From positions 1-64,000 of the forward strand of contig CAVVRP010000010.1 of assembly GCA_963750715.1 (NCBI GenBank): 64,000 nucleotides of DNA. Direction: 5' to 3'. The position numbers and the translations under genes are program-made. This DNA is from JAGVSR01 sp963750715 (lineage in GTDB: Bacteria > Pseudomonadota > Alphaproteobacteria > Rhizobiales > Hyphomicrobiaceae). Positions 1 through 9,181 of the stretch are shown one piece after another. The notes beneath the pieces were generated by a model. The model was not told the origin of the DNA. It did not search any database and saw nothing but the letters and a program-made list of their open reading frames with translations. The stretch's first letter is position 1, and each line of letters opens with the position of its first letter.

Positions 1-68
<68 letters not shown>

Positions 69-206
69 TAGAGATGGATGCATCAGAGCGCCAGCAGTTA
101 GTGCCAGCCGGTCACGTTGTCAATTGCGCCGCTCGCGACTACACAAGCGGGCGGGCCGCTGGCCGCATGCACTTGGCTCGAGCGGTGATCGGAAAGGAAA
201 AACTCC

Positions 207-1191
207 ATGGCGTCTAGCATCGGAGTGGGCAGGCTCGTCACCATATTCGGTGGCTCGGGGTTTGTGGGGCGTCACACGGTGCGTGCCCTGGCCAAAGACG
301 GGTGGCGCATCAGGGCGGCTTCGCGCCGTCCGGATCTTGCAGGTCACCTGCAACCCATGGGCGTCGTCGGCCAGATTCACGCCGTGCAGGCCAACCTACG
401 CTATCCCGACTCGGTGCTCAAAGCTGCGGAAGGCGCTTACGCCGTTGTCAATTGTGTCGGTGTTCTCACCAGCACCGGGGCTCAGAGTTCTCGGCGCCGT
501 CCACGACGAAGGCGCCCGCACAGTCGCCAAAGCAGCACGCGATGCCGGAGCGGAGCGCTTCGTCCACGTTTCCGCAATTGGCGCCGATGCCAAATCAGCG
601 TCCGTCTATGCGCGGTCGAAGGCGGCCGGTGAGTTGGCGGTGCTGCAGGAATTCGCCAACGCAGTCATCCTACGTCCCTCGATTGTGTTCGGTCCGGAGG
701 ATGAGTTCTTCAACAGGTTTGCGGCCATGGCGCGAATATCGCCGATGTTGCCGCTGATTGGCGGCGGACGCACCCGGTTTCAGCCTGTCTACGTGGGGGA
801 TGTGGCTCAGGCAATCACGGCCGTGATCGAAGGCGCGGGCAAACCGGGCTCGGTCTATGAACTCGGCGGACCCGAGGTGCTGACCTTCAAAGAATTGCTC
901 GATCGCACCCTAGCCTATGCCGGCCGCAAGCGAGGATATCTGCCGCTGCCGTTCTGGCTGGCGAAGCTGCAGGCACTGGCGACATGGCCGCTGCCCAATT
1001 CCTTGCGGCCGATCACTGTCGATCAGGTCCGCTTGCTCGAGAATGACAACGTTGTCAGCACACTCGCCGTACGCGAGAACCGGACGCTCGGCGGGCTGGG
1101 TATCGGCGAGCCACAGGCTATCGGCGGCATCGTTCCGAATTATCTGGAGCGGTTCAAGCCGAAGGGCCAATACGCACATTATCGGGGCTGA
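207..1191 (+). pseudogene. NDUFA9-like NAD(P)-binding protein (complex I 39-kDa subunit family), frameshifted
   Basis: This is an atypical short-chain dehydrogenase of the bacterial NDUFA9 / NAD-dependent epimerase type. The N-terminal part starts at 207 with the Rossmann motif FGGSGFVGRH and runs to about residue 93 (VVNCVGVLTSTGAQ). The rest of the family continues in another frame from about 490 (VHDEGARTVAKAARDAGAERFVHVSAIGA, then YARSKAAGE, RPSIVFGPEDEFFNRFA and the C-terminal substrate domain) to the stop at 1191. The shift equals one extra base near 484-500. With that base removed the protein has about the usual 320-330 residues. In the family, such proteins lie near the complex I or quinone pathway; no direct function can be read here. 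It is a real break or a sequence error. A bidirectional terminator follows. Confidence 0.85.
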
Positions 1192-1207
1192 TTCCCCTGA
1201 CATGAAC

Positions 1208-1241
1208 AAAAAAAGCCCCGGCTTCCGCCGGGGCCTTTTTT
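1208..1241. terminator. Bidirectional rho-independent terminator
   Basis: An 8-bp perfect stem GCCCCGGC / GCCGGGGC (1215-1222 and 1227-1234) has a TTCC loop. It is preceded by a run of seven A and followed by six T, so it can work on both strands. It lies between the convergent NDUFA9-like gene (+) and the DUF1150 gene (-), as expected for a shared terminator. Confidence 0.93.
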
Positions 1242-1256
1242 GTAGGCGCCTCGAGT

Positions 1257-1550
1257 TCAGTGCAGACTTGCAATCTTCAACTCGCCATCCATGGCATGGC
1301 TGAGCGCCGCTTGCTTGGTATCTGTCAGCGCGATTGGCGTGCCGTCCGCGGCGTGCAGAGCGAACAAATGCATGCCGGGCTGTAGGCCTTCGATTGCCGG
1401 AAACATCTGCCGCGCTTCGTCTGCGGTCAGGGATTTTATGTAAGCGACCTCTCCGCCACCAAGTCGAGCCAGATCCAACTCGCTCATAACCGGGGCAACG
1501 GTGCGGGACGCCTGTGAGCGCCGGGTCCGCTTCGTTGTCGTTTCATTCAT
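1257..1550 (-). CDS. DUF1150 family protein
   Basis: The product is 97 residues from the ATG at 1550 (MNETTTKRTRRS); an upstream in-frame start at 1586 would add 12 residues. The body, LGGGEVAYIKSLTADEARQMFPAIEGLQPGMHLFALHAADGTPIALTDTK (given here in parts: LGGGEVAYIK, QPGMHLFALHAADG, PIALTD), matches the small alphaproteobacterial DUF1150 family, whose molecular role is unknown. It has no membrane segment or signal peptide. It lies just downstream of an Hsp20 gene on the same strand, a common arrangement in Hyphomicrobiales, so co-expression in heat or envelope stress is plausible but inferred. Confidence 0.88.
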   Translation of the reverse strand: MNETTTKRTRRSQASRTVAPVMSELDLARLGGGEVAYIKSLTADEARQMFPAIEGLQPGMHLFALHAADGTPIALTDTKQAALSHAMDGELKIASLH

Positions 1551-1674
1551 GACGCAACTCCTCTTCCAGAGGGATTCCGACGTCACGGGACCGGACGTCC
1601 ATGCCTCTCAGCACAACACGTCCATGACCGCAACGTCTCACAATTCGATGGGCTTGGCTGTAACTCGGTAGCAC

Positions 1675-2112
1675 CTACTGCCGCGATTTCTCGGCTCCGA
1701 TCTCAATCTTTCGTACGAGCCGTTCCGGCTCGTGCCTGACGAGATCGATGGACAAGAGCCCGTTGATCAGTTCGGCGGCCCGCACTTCGATGCCGTCTGC
1801 TAGCACAAACGTACGATTGAATTGCCGAGCCGCAATACCTCGATAAAGGTATTGACGCGATTTATCGTCCTGCTGTCTGCCGCGCACCGTAAGTTGGTTG
1901 TCTTCCAGCATGATCTCGAGTTGATCGCGCGCAAATCCGGCGACCGCCAAAGTGATCCGCAGTAGTTCAGGGCTGCCTGTATCGGCCGAAACACGCTCGA
2001 TATTGTAGGGCGGATAGCTGTCGCCGGATGCCTTGCCGGCCCGGTCTATCAGTCGCTCTATTTCCTCGAACCCGAGCAGCAGCGGGTTCGATAGCATGGT
2101 CATTCTGTTCAT
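1675..2112 (-). CDS. Hsp20 / alpha-crystallin family small heat-shock protein
   Basis: The start chosen is ATG 2112 (MNRMTMLSNPLLLGFEEIERL), because the family begins close to this LLGFEEIERLID motif and the 29 residues upstream have no family resemblance. The 145-residue product has the alpha-crystallin domain (YNIERVSADT ... LRITLAVAGFARDQLEIMLEDNQLTVRG) and the C-terminal G-x-L equivalent GLLSIDLVR. It resembles IbpA/HspH-type chaperones, which hold unfolding proteins in an ATP-independent way in the cytoplasm. The DUF1150 gene follows on the same strand. No ROSE-type RNA thermometer could be established upstream by eye. Confidence 0.93.
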   Translation of the reverse strand: MNRMTMLSNPLLLGFEEIERLIDRAGKASGDSYPPYNIERVSADTGSPELLRITLAVAGFARDQLEIMLEDNQLTVRGRQQDDKSRQYLYRGIAARQFNRTFVLADGIEVRAAELINGLLSIDLVRHEPERLVRKIEIGAEKSRQ

Positions 2113-2598
2113 ACGTGAAAGCCCTTTCCACAAGCGACCTTCGTTGGTTTCGAGCGTGCCGTTCTGGCCTTCGCTCACCCCGGCCTCACGTTGGAGCATC
2201 CGGATTTCTCATGAACACGATATGGGATGGCGTAGCGCTGGTTCAAGTTCCTCTGAATACCAAGCATAAACAAGTTGTTGCTTTGTGAGGTCGGAGCTGT
2301 CTTGTCCCGGGCCATCACCGTCTGGTCCATTCGACACCAGAGCGGACGTCCAGCCGAATTTTCCGATGGAATGTACTCGAGGACCTTGCTGAATTCGACC
2401 TGCAGGGCCGCCGCGCTCCTGCCGGGCCTGGCGGCTTTTTTGCCCGAACTCTGATTAAGGCTGGTATTCATTTGATGCCAAGCATCAAAAGATCCGCGCG
2501 TCCTTCACGTCGAACCCGAAACGAGGTCTTCGAAGCTTATCGCTCAGGGTGCAATCTCGCTTCCACCTTGCGATGAAAATCAGGCCCCGGCGCATGCA
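2113..2598. other. Intergenic region with one doubtful ORF
   Basis: This 486-base stretch lies upstream of hsp20 and downstream of the HNH gene. It should hold the heat-shock promoter. A 98-residue minus-strand open frame (2175-2471) resembles nothing I know and overlaps the hsp20 leader, so I do not call it. No clear RNA gene or repeat is visible. Confidence 0.4.
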
Positions 2599-3159
2599 CT
2601 AAGGCTCGAGTTCGGTATCCCAGTAGAGATAATCCATCCAACTCTGGTGGAGGTAATTCGGCGGGAACAGCCGGCCGTTGCGATGAAGTTCGAACACCGT
2701 TGGGCGATACGGCATCTGCTGGGGTCTCATTCCGACCCTCTCGGGAAGATAGCTTCCCTTTTGAAGATTGCACGGCGCGCATGCCGTGACGACGTTGTCC
2801 CAGCGGGTCTGGCCGCCGCGCGACCGCGGAATGAGATGATCGAACGTCAGGTCGTCCTTGTCGCCGCAGTATTGGCACGTGAAGCGATCGCGAAGGAACA
2901 CGTTGAAGCGGGTGAAGGCTGGGTAAAGCGCAGGCTTCACATAGGTCTTCAGCGACACCACGCTCGGCAGCCGCATCTCTAAACTGGTGCTGCGCACGCA
3001 CCGGTCGTACTCCGAGACGATATTCACGCGATCCAAAAAGACAGCCTTCACCAACTCCTGCCAGCTCCAGAGCGATAACGGGTAGTAGCTCAGAGGCCGG
3101 AAGTCAGCGTTGAGAACCAGTGCCGGAAAGGCTTCCGGCGCGGCAGCATGAGCATTCAC
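2599..3159 (-). CDS. HNH endonuclease family protein
   Basis: The 186-residue protein has a C-terminal HNH module: CQYCG at about residues 94-98, then LTFDHLIPRSRGGQTRWDNVVTAC and APCNLQKG, giving the paired Cys zinc knuckles and the D-H ... N residues of the beta-beta-alpha metal fold. The N-terminal half (LVLNADFRPLSYYPLSLWSWQEAVK-like, PSVVSLKTYV) is typical of the stand-alone HNH proteins widespread in Alphaproteobacteria, which are not linked to a restriction system. The substrate is unknown. It stands alone between hsp20 and an AlkA-like gene. Confidence 0.92.
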   Translation of the reverse strand: MNAHAAAPEAFPALVLNADFRPLSYYPLSLWSWQELVKAVFLDRVNIVSEYDRCVRSTSLEMRLPSVVSLKTYVKPALYPAFTRFNVFLRDRFTCQYCGDKDDLTFDHLIPRSRGGQTRWDNVVTACAPCNLQKGSYLPERVGMRPQQMPYRPTVFELHRNGRLFPPNYLHQSWMDYLYWDTELEP

Positions 3160-3371
3160 GAGCTTGCTTCCAGTCGGGTCCTTCGAGAGAATCGGATCGA
3201 CCCGCTCTCCCGGTCCGGATACTAACCGCGCGTGTCAGCTCTGTGAAGCCGCCCGAAAGCTGTGAATTTCCTAGAAGTTTTCGGCAAATACTGCTTCCAG
3301 CGGTCATCAAAGCGACATGCTTTTAATGCTGGTGCGTGGTGTTGCCGCACTAGGCGGCGAACTTCGCCCCA

Positions 3372-4061
3372 TCATTGGGGATTGGCTTTGCTCCAGGCGT
3401 AGTAGTGCCAGAGCAGCCGCGCCGCCACGCCCCGCCACGGGCGCCATCGCTCCGCCAGCGCGAGGGTTTCCGCCGCCGAGGGCTTCACGTCGAGCACGAA
3501 AGCGCGCTGTGCCGCGATCTGCAGAGCCAGGTCGCCGGCCGCCCATGAGTCGGCGCGGCCGAGACAGAACATCAAATAGATATCTGCCGTCCAAGGTCCG
3601 ATGCCGCTGATCGATGTCAGGCATTTGTGGATCTCTTCATCAGGTGCGCGCGCGAGACGTGCCAGGTTCACCTCGCTCGCCGCGATCGCGCGCGCTGTCG
3701 CGCGCAAGGTGCGGATCTTCGGGCCCGACAGGCCGCACTGGCGCAATTGGTCGTCGGACGTTGCAAGAATTGCCGCCGGGGTCAGCGGCTGAATGGTGCC
3801 TGACAGCCTCCGCCAGATCGCATTCGCGCTTGCGGCCGACAACTGCTGGCTAACGATGATGCCGGCCAGTCCCGAAAAGCCGTCTGGTTCACGACGCAGG
3901 GGCGGATCGCCGGTCGCGTCATGGATCTTTCGCAGAACGCGGCACTGGCGCCGCAAGGCGGACGTGCCAGCGCTGATGTCCGCGGCGCTGCGGATGATCG
4001 AGATTTGATGTGTGTCCGTTGTGCGCATCACATCAATTTTGTTCGGCGGCCGCTGTTTCAT
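3372..4061 (-). CDS. DNA-3-methyladenine glycosylase II (AlkA-like, HhH-GPD)
   Basis: The 229-residue protein carries the HhH-GPD fold: helix-hairpin-helix LTSISGIGPWTADIY followed by the Gly/Asp loop ending in the catalytic Asp (SWAAGDLAL). FSGLAGIIVSQQLSAASANAIWRRL is the family's first conserved helix pair. Such enzymes remove alkylated purines from DNA by cleaving the N-glycosidic bond. It lacks the N-terminal AlkA_N extension of E. coli AlkA, as many proteobacterial homologues do. The ATG at 4061 is used; an ATG at 4028 (MRTTDTHQ) is also possible. Confidence 0.92.
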   Translation of the reverse strand: MKQRPPNKIDVMRTTDTHQISIIRSAADISAGTSALRRQCRVLRKIHDATGDPPLRREPDGFSGLAGIIVSQQLSAASANAIWRRLSGTIQPLTPAAILATSDDQLRQCGLSGPKIRTLRATARAIAASEVNLARLARAPDEEIHKCLTSISGIGPWTADIYLMFCLGRADSWAAGDLALQIAAQRAFVLDVKPSAAETLALAERWRPWRGVAARLLWHYYAWSKANPQ

Positions 4062-4127
4062 TGGGCAGCGCGGGACTAGACTGATCGAAGTTGGATGGAT
4101 TGCAAGCGCGGCGGAGGCTGGATTGCC

Positions 4128-4664
4128 ATGGCGAGATTTGCCCAGTTATCCATTTCAATCGCGGCAGCGATTATCATAGGTGGCGGCTTGACTAAGGCGG
4201 CGGCCGCTGGCCGCGTGAAGGTGGCGGATTGGAACACCATCCAAAGCGAGCGCTATGGTTTCATGCTCGCTTATCCGGCCAGTGTGTTTGCTCCCCACGA
4301 AGGCCCCAAGCCCGATGAAGGCTACGTGCTGGTATCGCGCGATGGCGCAGCGCAACTTCTCGTTGCGACTTTTGAGAATGACGGCAATCTCTCGATGGAC
4401 ACTTATCGCCAGCATATTCTCGATAACAACTACACCGGGGCCGAACTCGATTACGCACCGATCAGGCGGCGGCACTTCATCGTCTCTGGCACGCGCGGCG
4501 AGATGCACTTCTATGAGCGGGTGAGCTTCATCTGCGGTGGCCGTTTCATCAACAGCTGGGCGCTTTTGTATCCCGTCTCGGAGCGAGCGTTCTATGACCG
4601 CGTCGTGGAAGCTGTGGCGCTAACCTATACGCCGGGTTCGGGACGCAAGGGTGAATGCGATTGA
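4128..4664 (+). CDS. Exported protein of unknown function
   Basis: The start at ATG 4128 gives a clear signal peptide (MARFAQLSISIAAAIIIGGGLTKAAAAG); the upstream in-frame ATG 4095 would put charged residues before it. The mature part of about 150 residues (VADWNTIQSERYGFMLAYPASVF ... VSFICGGRFINSWALLYP) is a compact domain with one cysteine and no known motif. It is probably periplasmic. Its last 10 bases overlap the start of gluQ-RS, so the two are likely co-transcribed, although no functional link is evident. Confidence 0.8.
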   Translation: MARFAQLSISIAAAIIIGGGLTKAAAAGRVKVADWNTIQSERYGFMLAYPASVFAPHEGPKPDEGYVLVSRDGAAQLLVATFENDGNLSMDTYRQHILDNNYTGAELDYAPIRRRHFIVSGTRGEMHFYERVSFICGGRFINSWALLYPVSERAFYDRVVEAVALTYTPGSGRKGECD

Positions 4665-5560
4665 CGCCGACGCCGATCCAAATAGCCGACACTCGGGATG
4701 TCCTGCGCTTTGCGCCGAGCCCCAACGGTGAACTGCATCTCGGCCATGCCCTTTCAGCTTTGTTCGGCTTCGACATGGCGCAGCGGATGGGCGGCCGTTT
4801 TCTTGTGCGCATCGAGGACATCGATGCGGCGCGATGCCATGAGATCTTCATCTCGCAAATGCTGGAAGACTTGGCGTGGCTCGGCATCACCTGGGAAACG
4901 CCGATCCTGCGTCAGTCGGCACATTTCGCTGACTATCGCGCGGCTGCAGAACATCTGCTCGGCCAGGGCCTTCTTTACAGGTGCTGGGCAACACGAACGG
5001 AGATCGCAGCCAGCGCCGGACATGATCCCGAAAACGTGGACCCTGATGGCGCGCCGCTTTACCCCGGGCTTCATAAACAACTCCCCCCGCATGAGACTGC
5101 GCGACGTCTGGAAAATGGGGAGCCTCATGCTCTGCGCATCGACATGGAAAGAGCATTGGCCGCTGCACGCGCGAAACTGTCTGGGCCCGATCTGACATTC
5201 ACCGAGCTGGATGCCAGCGGCAGCCTCCGCCTCATCGCCGCCCGGCCCGAACGCTGGGGCGACGCCGTCATCGTGCGCAAGGATGTTCCAGCGAGCTACC
5301 ACCTCGCTGTGGTCGTCGACGATGCGCGTCAGGGAGTGTCTCTGGTGACGCGCGGTCAGGATCTGTTCCCGGCCACGGATCTGCATCGGCTTCTGCAGGT
5401 TCTGCTCGACCTGCCGGAGCCTCGTTACAGCCATCACCCTCTCATGAAAGATGGCAGGGGCCGGAAATTCGCCAAGAGCGCTCGGGACACCCCCCTCAAG
5501 AGCCTGCGCGAACAAGGCCTGACGTCGGCGCGGGTGCGGGAACTGGTCGGTCTTGGGTGA
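4655..5560 (+). CDS. gluQ: Glutamyl-Q tRNA(Asp) synthetase
   Basis: This 301-residue class I synthetase paralogue attaches glutamate to queuosine at position 34 of tRNA(Asp). The HIGH-like motif is RFAPSPNGELHLGHALSA at about residues 18-35. FLVRIEDIDAARC follows, and the KMSKS-like loop is KFAKS near the C-terminus. It lacks the anticodon-binding domain of GltX, as expected for GluQ-RS. The usual zinc cysteines are degraded: YRCWATR has one Cys of the CxC pair and YPGLHK replaces the YPGTC motif. Many alphaproteobacterial members have also lost zinc. The gene overlaps the upstream exported-protein gene. Confidence 0.94.
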   Translation: MRLTPTPIQIADTRDVLRFAPSPNGELHLGHALSALFGFDMAQRMGGRFLVRIEDIDAARCHEIFISQMLEDLAWLGITWETPILRQSAHFADYRAAAEHLLGQGLLYRCWATRTEIAASAGHDPENVDPDGAPLYPGLHKQLPPHETARRLENGEPHALRIDMERALAAARAKLSGPDLTFTELDASGSLRLIAARPERWGDAVIVRKDVPASYHLAVVVDDARQGVSLVTRGQDLFPATDLHRLLQVLLDLPEPRYSHHPLMKDGRGRKFAKSARDTPLKSLREQGLTSARVRELVGLG

Positions 5561-5680
5561 TTTCTGTGTGGCGGCAACTCGACAGGGTCGCGCCAAAGCG
5601 GTTGGTTGAATTGCTTTTCCGTTGGTTCTTGAGGGCGTTACAGCGTATGCTTCGTTTCGAATAGCGGCGCGCAATAGCGG

Positions 5681-7258
5681 GTGCGGACAGCCAACGTGAA
5701 GAAGACGCGCAAGCAGAAGCAGTCTCAGAAGGCCAGACGCGCGCCTGCCAGTGCCGCGGCGGGACGGCACGTCTCGACGGCAGCACGGCCAATCACTACC
5801 GCGCCGGCAGAAGCATGTCAGCAAGCTGCGTCGCAGGGACTTGCCCGTGCGACGCCTCTTGTCGATATCAAACACGTCCCAAGAGTTGCCGCCGCGCCGC
5901 AACTCCTCCGCTTCATGTCATTCAACGCGGACGACCGGCAGGCCATGGTCCTGCTGCTGCTTCCATTCCTTATGATGGCCTGCGCGATCGGCTTCGCCCA
6001 GTCCATGCGCTCCGGCTTCCAGCCAGCCGAAATGATCGCACGCTCGCCGGCGGCACCGGCCGAAACCACCCGAGACGGTCACGTCCTGCCGAATTTGAAG
6101 ACGCCGGCCATCGCGATAGGTCCACCGCCTGTAACGCTACCGGTCGATGTTGCGACGGCTGACGTTGGTGCCGAGCGACGCAACGTGGCAAGCCTTGATA
6201 CCTTGCGGGATCCGGCGGGAATGGTATCCGTCGTCCGCTCGCCTGATAGCGTGGCTCCGGTTTCCAGCGATGCGGCGGGCGTCATCCCCGCTGCACTGGA
6301 CGCCGACGTCCCGCGGCAGGCGGAGGAGCCGATCTCCGTTTCCCCAAATCCTCCGACGCCCTGGGAAGTGCCATTTATCGCTACGCCGTCGGTTTCAGTC
6401 GCCGCTGCGGAGGAAACTCCAACGGTGCTTGCGCAAGTGCCAGCGATCACAACCGATTTAGCAGAACTCGTTCAGCCTGAACCTGCCCGCCAAGCTGCTC
6501 TCGATGTGATCGAACTGCCGGTACTAACAGAGCCCGATTCAGCCGATCCGATCCGGGATGAGGTGGCGCAATGCGTCGCCAAACCGGTCGTAAAGCTCCA
6601 GCTTGTTTCGTTGGCCCCGGAAATTACCGCCGATCCGGAGGTCTTCGGGGTGCATCTGGCCAAAGCCGCGAGACAACAGACAAACGATTTCGTCATCTAC
6701 AACGACAAGTATCGCCGTATTTCCTATCCGATGGGCGACGTGCCGCCACTTTATGGCGTTTGCACGGACGTCGTAATCCGCGCCTATCGGGCCGTCGGCA
6801 TCGATTTGCAGGAACTCATCCACACGACGAAAGTTGGTTCGGGCGATACAAATATCGATCACCGGCGGGTCGATACGATGCGAAAGTTTTTCTCCCTCTA
6901 CGGGGAATCGCTGCCACCGACCGCATTCGCGGAGGACTATAAGCCCGGCGATATCGTCAGTTACTACCGCCCCCAGAACCGCCACTCGCGCACTCATATC
7001 GCCGTCGTGTCGGACATGATCGGGGCTTCCGGGCGGCCCATGATCATTCATAATCGCGGCTGGGGACCGCAGGAAGAAGATGCGTTATTCGTCGACGAGA
7101 TCACGGGGCACTATCGATTTTCCGGCTTAAAGAGCCCACTGGCTGCCGAGCCTCCGAAGCGGCGGGCTTCGACCCCCCAATCGAAGCGGCCGCAGGCTGC
7201 TGGCATCGGTCCGCCGGTCGTCCAGACTTCGCTGGGAGTTACCCCGGCGGTGCGTTGA
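5681..7258 (+). CDS. DUF1287 family protein with long disordered N-terminal region
   Basis: The 525-residue product begins with a Lys/Arg-rich segment, has one membrane helix at about residues 84-104 (MVLLLLPFLMMACAIGFAQS), then about 180 Pro/Ala/Val-rich residues of low complexity, and ends with a DUF1287 domain. That domain shows the features of an NlpC/P60-like fold: FVIYNDKYRRISYPMGDVPP, YGVCTDVVIRAYR with the likely catalytic Cys, HSRTHIAVVSD with His, and MIIHNRGWGP. It is probably an inner-membrane-anchored periplasmic protein acting near peptidoglycan, by inference from the fold. The GTG at 5681 is the annotated start; a later start before the helix cannot be excluded. Confidence 0.82.
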   Translation: MRTANVKKTRKQKQSQKARRAPASAAAGRHVSTAARPITTAPAEACQQAASQGLARATPLVDIKHVPRVAAAPQLLRFMSFNADDRQAMVLLLLPFLMMACAIGFAQSMRSGFQPAEMIARSPAAPAETTRDGHVLPNLKTPAIAIGPPPVTLPVDVATADVGAERRNVASLDTLRDPAGMVSVVRSPDSVAPVSSDAAGVIPAALDADVPRQAEEPISVSPNPPTPWEVPFIATPSVSVAAAEETPTVLAQVPAITTDLAELVQPEPARQAALDVIELPVLTEPDSADPIRDEVAQCVAKPVVKLQLVSLAPEITADPEVFGVHLAKAARQQTNDFVIYNDKYRRISYPMGDVPPLYGVCTDVVIRAYRAVGIDLQELIHTTKVGSGDTNIDHRRVDTMRKFFSLYGESLPPTAFAEDYKPGDIVSYYRPQNRHSRTHIAVVSDMIGASGRPMIIHNRGWGPQEEDALFVDEITGHYRFSGLKSPLAAEPPKRRASTPQSKRPQAAGIGPPVVQTSLGVTPAVR

Positions 7259-7531
7259 TCGGCCGTTGCCGGCAAGCCCGAGAAGTCCGCCGGCGATAAT
7301 TGCTGCAATGCAATTGCCTGACGACTCGGTTGACAAAGTTAGTGATCAGGTGATTTTCAGGAATTATAGTGTCCCTGAGAAATACGCTTGCCGAAATGGG
7401 CGAATAACTTCATCTTTTTTATATGGCCATAATTCACCGCATTAAGCGGGATTTCGGCGATCCGTTGCGACAAGAGGAATATCGGCGACGATCGTGATCG
7501 CCGCTCTCGGTCGTGTTTTTTTGACGAGGCT

Positions 7532-7909
7532 ATGATGGCATTTTTGGCCCGTACATTGTCCGAATGGATCCGTTCGGCGTTGCGGCTAAAGCCCGGGCAC
7601 TGCGCCGTGCCAGAGTCGCAGCAAAGCCTTGTGGCGGCACCGCCGGTTCCGACGGAGCGGATGACGGAGCGTGATCAATGGCAAAAGGTTTCGGGCGCGA
7701 TCGCTGCTTCGATTGATCTCGTTCGCTCCGCCAAAGAGTGTCAAGTTGAGGCCAGCCGCCAGCTGGACGTTGCGACCTACGCCCTTCAGACGCTGCTCGC
7801 AGACCTGGCGCCCGCAATGGCGCTGACGCGCCCCGTTGCCGCGCCCGTGATTACCATTCCGTCTTCGCCCGCTCCCAGCTTCCGCCGCCGCACGGCTATC
7901 GCCGCCTGA
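7532..7909 (+). CDS. Small protein of unknown function
   Basis: A 125-residue open frame starts at either of two adjacent ATGs (7532/7535) with GACGAGG just upstream. It has an amphipathic N-terminus, a helical middle (QWQKVSGAIAASIDLVRSAKECQVEASRQLDVATYALQTLLADLA) and a Pro/Ser/Arg-rich tail. No family is recognised. Its codon use (high third-position GC) matches its neighbours, and it sits between the DUF1287 gene and rsmI on the same strand. Confidence 0.55.
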   Translation: MMAFLARTLSEWIRSALRLKPGHCAVPESQQSLVAAPPVPTERMTERDQWQKVSGAIAASIDLVRSAKECQVEASRQLDVATYALQTLLADLAPAMALTRPVAAPVITIPSSPAPSFRRRTAIAA

Positions 7910-7988
7910 GACGGCGCTTGCCGCCGCGCCAGCCTTCGAGCGATAGTTCCTTCCTCGCGGCTTGTCGGCCGTGATGCGCGGAGCATCC

Positions 7989-8921
7989 ATGAGCAACACT
8001 GATACGCATGAGCCTCAACAGGCTGCCGACGTCGGCACTCTCGTAGGCCGCGTAAGTACGGAGCTGAAGCGGGCCTTATTGGAACCGCTCAAACCCGGGC
8101 TTTACCTCGTCGCCACGCCAATCGGAAACCTGCAGGACATCACGTTACGTGCGCTCAGCGTTCTTGCCGGCGCCGATGTCATCTACTGTGAGGACACGCG
8201 CCACAGCCGCACTCTCGTCGCGCATTACGGCATCGGCGGGCGGCTGAAGCCGTATCACGAGCACAACGCCGAGGAGCAGCGCCCGCACGTGCTCGCTGAA
8301 TTGGCGGCCGGCCGGGTGGTGGCACTTATCTCCGACGCAGGCACGCCTTTGATTTCCGATCCTGGCTACAAGCTTGTGCGCGACGTAACGGCAGAAGGCT
8401 TTTGTGTGATCAGCATTCCCGGCAGTTCAGCCGTGCTGACCGCGCTCGCCTGTGCCGGGCTGCCGACGGACGCATTCTTCTTCGCTGGTTTCCTGCCGCC
8501 CCGTCAGGCCGCCCGGCGCGCCCGTTTGGCCGAACTCGCCGCCATTCCCGGAACTCTCGTCGTGTTCGAAGCACCCACCCGCGTTGCAGAATGTCTGGCG
8601 GACATGACGGCGATTCTGGGCGACCGGCCGGCGGCTCTCGCGCGCGAATTGACCAAGATGCACGAGACCGTGCTGCGCGGAACGCTGAATGCGCTCGGCG
8701 AACAAATCGCCTCTGGTCCCCTGAAAGGTGAAGTCGTCATTCTCGCCGGTCCGCCAGTGGAGGCGGAGGTGTCCGATGAGCTTCTGGCGGCGAAACTGAC
8801 GGATGCCCTGCAAACGGCCAGCCTTCGCGACGCCTCCAAAGCCATTGCGGAATCCTGCGGCGTTTCCCGTGCACGAGTCTACGATCTGGGTCTTGCCATG
8901 AAGAAAGCCGCCGGGACGTGA
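7989..8921 (+). CDS. rsmI: 16S rRNA 2'-O-methyltransferase RsmI (C1402)
   Basis: This tetrapyrrole-methylase-fold enzyme transfers a methyl group from SAM to the ribose of 16S rRNA C1402. It shows LYLVATPIGNLQDITLRAL, VIYCEDTRHSRTLVAHYGI, YHEHNAEEQRP, ALISDAGTPLISDPGYKLV and PGSSAVLTALACAGLPTDAFFFAGFLP, all RsmI signatures, plus the C-terminal HTH-like tail. I chose ATG 7989 (MSNTDTHEPQQ) because the residues upstream resemble nothing. In most Alphaproteobacteria rsmI is followed by yraN and gshB; the same order is seen here, but interrupted and damaged. Confidence 0.96.
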   Translation: MSNTDTHEPQQAADVGTLVGRVSTELKRALLEPLKPGLYLVATPIGNLQDITLRALSVLAGADVIYCEDTRHSRTLVAHYGIGGRLKPYHEHNAEEQRPHVLAELAAGRVVALISDAGTPLISDPGYKLVRDVTAEGFCVISIPGSSAVLTALACAGLPTDAFFFAGFLPPRQAARRARLAELAAIPGTLVVFEAPTRVAECLADMTAILGDRPAALARELTKMHETVLRGTLNALGEQIASGPLKGEVVILAGPPVEAEVSDELLAAKLTDALQTASLRDASKAIAESCGVSRARVYDLGLAMKKAAGT

Positions 8922-9171
8922 GCGAACGCCACCGGAACCAGCGCAGAAGCCACCGACAGCGAGCGACGCGACAGGCTCTGGCGCGGCCGGATGTCCGAAT
9001 CGGTCGCAGCCGCACTTCTGATCGCAAAGGGTTATCGCATCCTCGAACGCCGCTGGCGTTGCACGCGGGCGAGATTTACCTCATTGGCGTGCGCGGACGC
9101 ATGCCGGCATTTGTCGAGGTAAAGCAAAGGTCTGGAACGTCCGACGCCGATGCCGAAGCCAACGTGCTTTA
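8918..9171 (+). pseudogene. yraN (UPF0102) remnant: frameshifted and truncated
   Basis: UPF0102 proteins have a Holliday-junction-resolvase/nuclease-like fold. The N-terminal part is read in one frame around 8955-9070 (SESVAAALLIAKGYRILERRWRCTR). It continues after a lost base near 9066-9072 in the frame GEIYLIGVRGRMPAFVEVKQR. The conserved catalytic D of GEIDL reads Y here. The gene stops shortly after VEVKQR, so the C-terminal third is missing, and the convergent pal gene begins 10 bases later. The combination of frameshift, lost Asp and truncation argues for true decay rather than sequencing error. Confidence 0.85.
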
Positions 9172-9181
9172 GGTCCGCTGC

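Noticed and set aside
2175..2471. 98-residue minus-strand open frame in the hsp20 leader
   Set aside because: No family resemblance, overlaps the hsp20 upstream region and has no convincing RBS.
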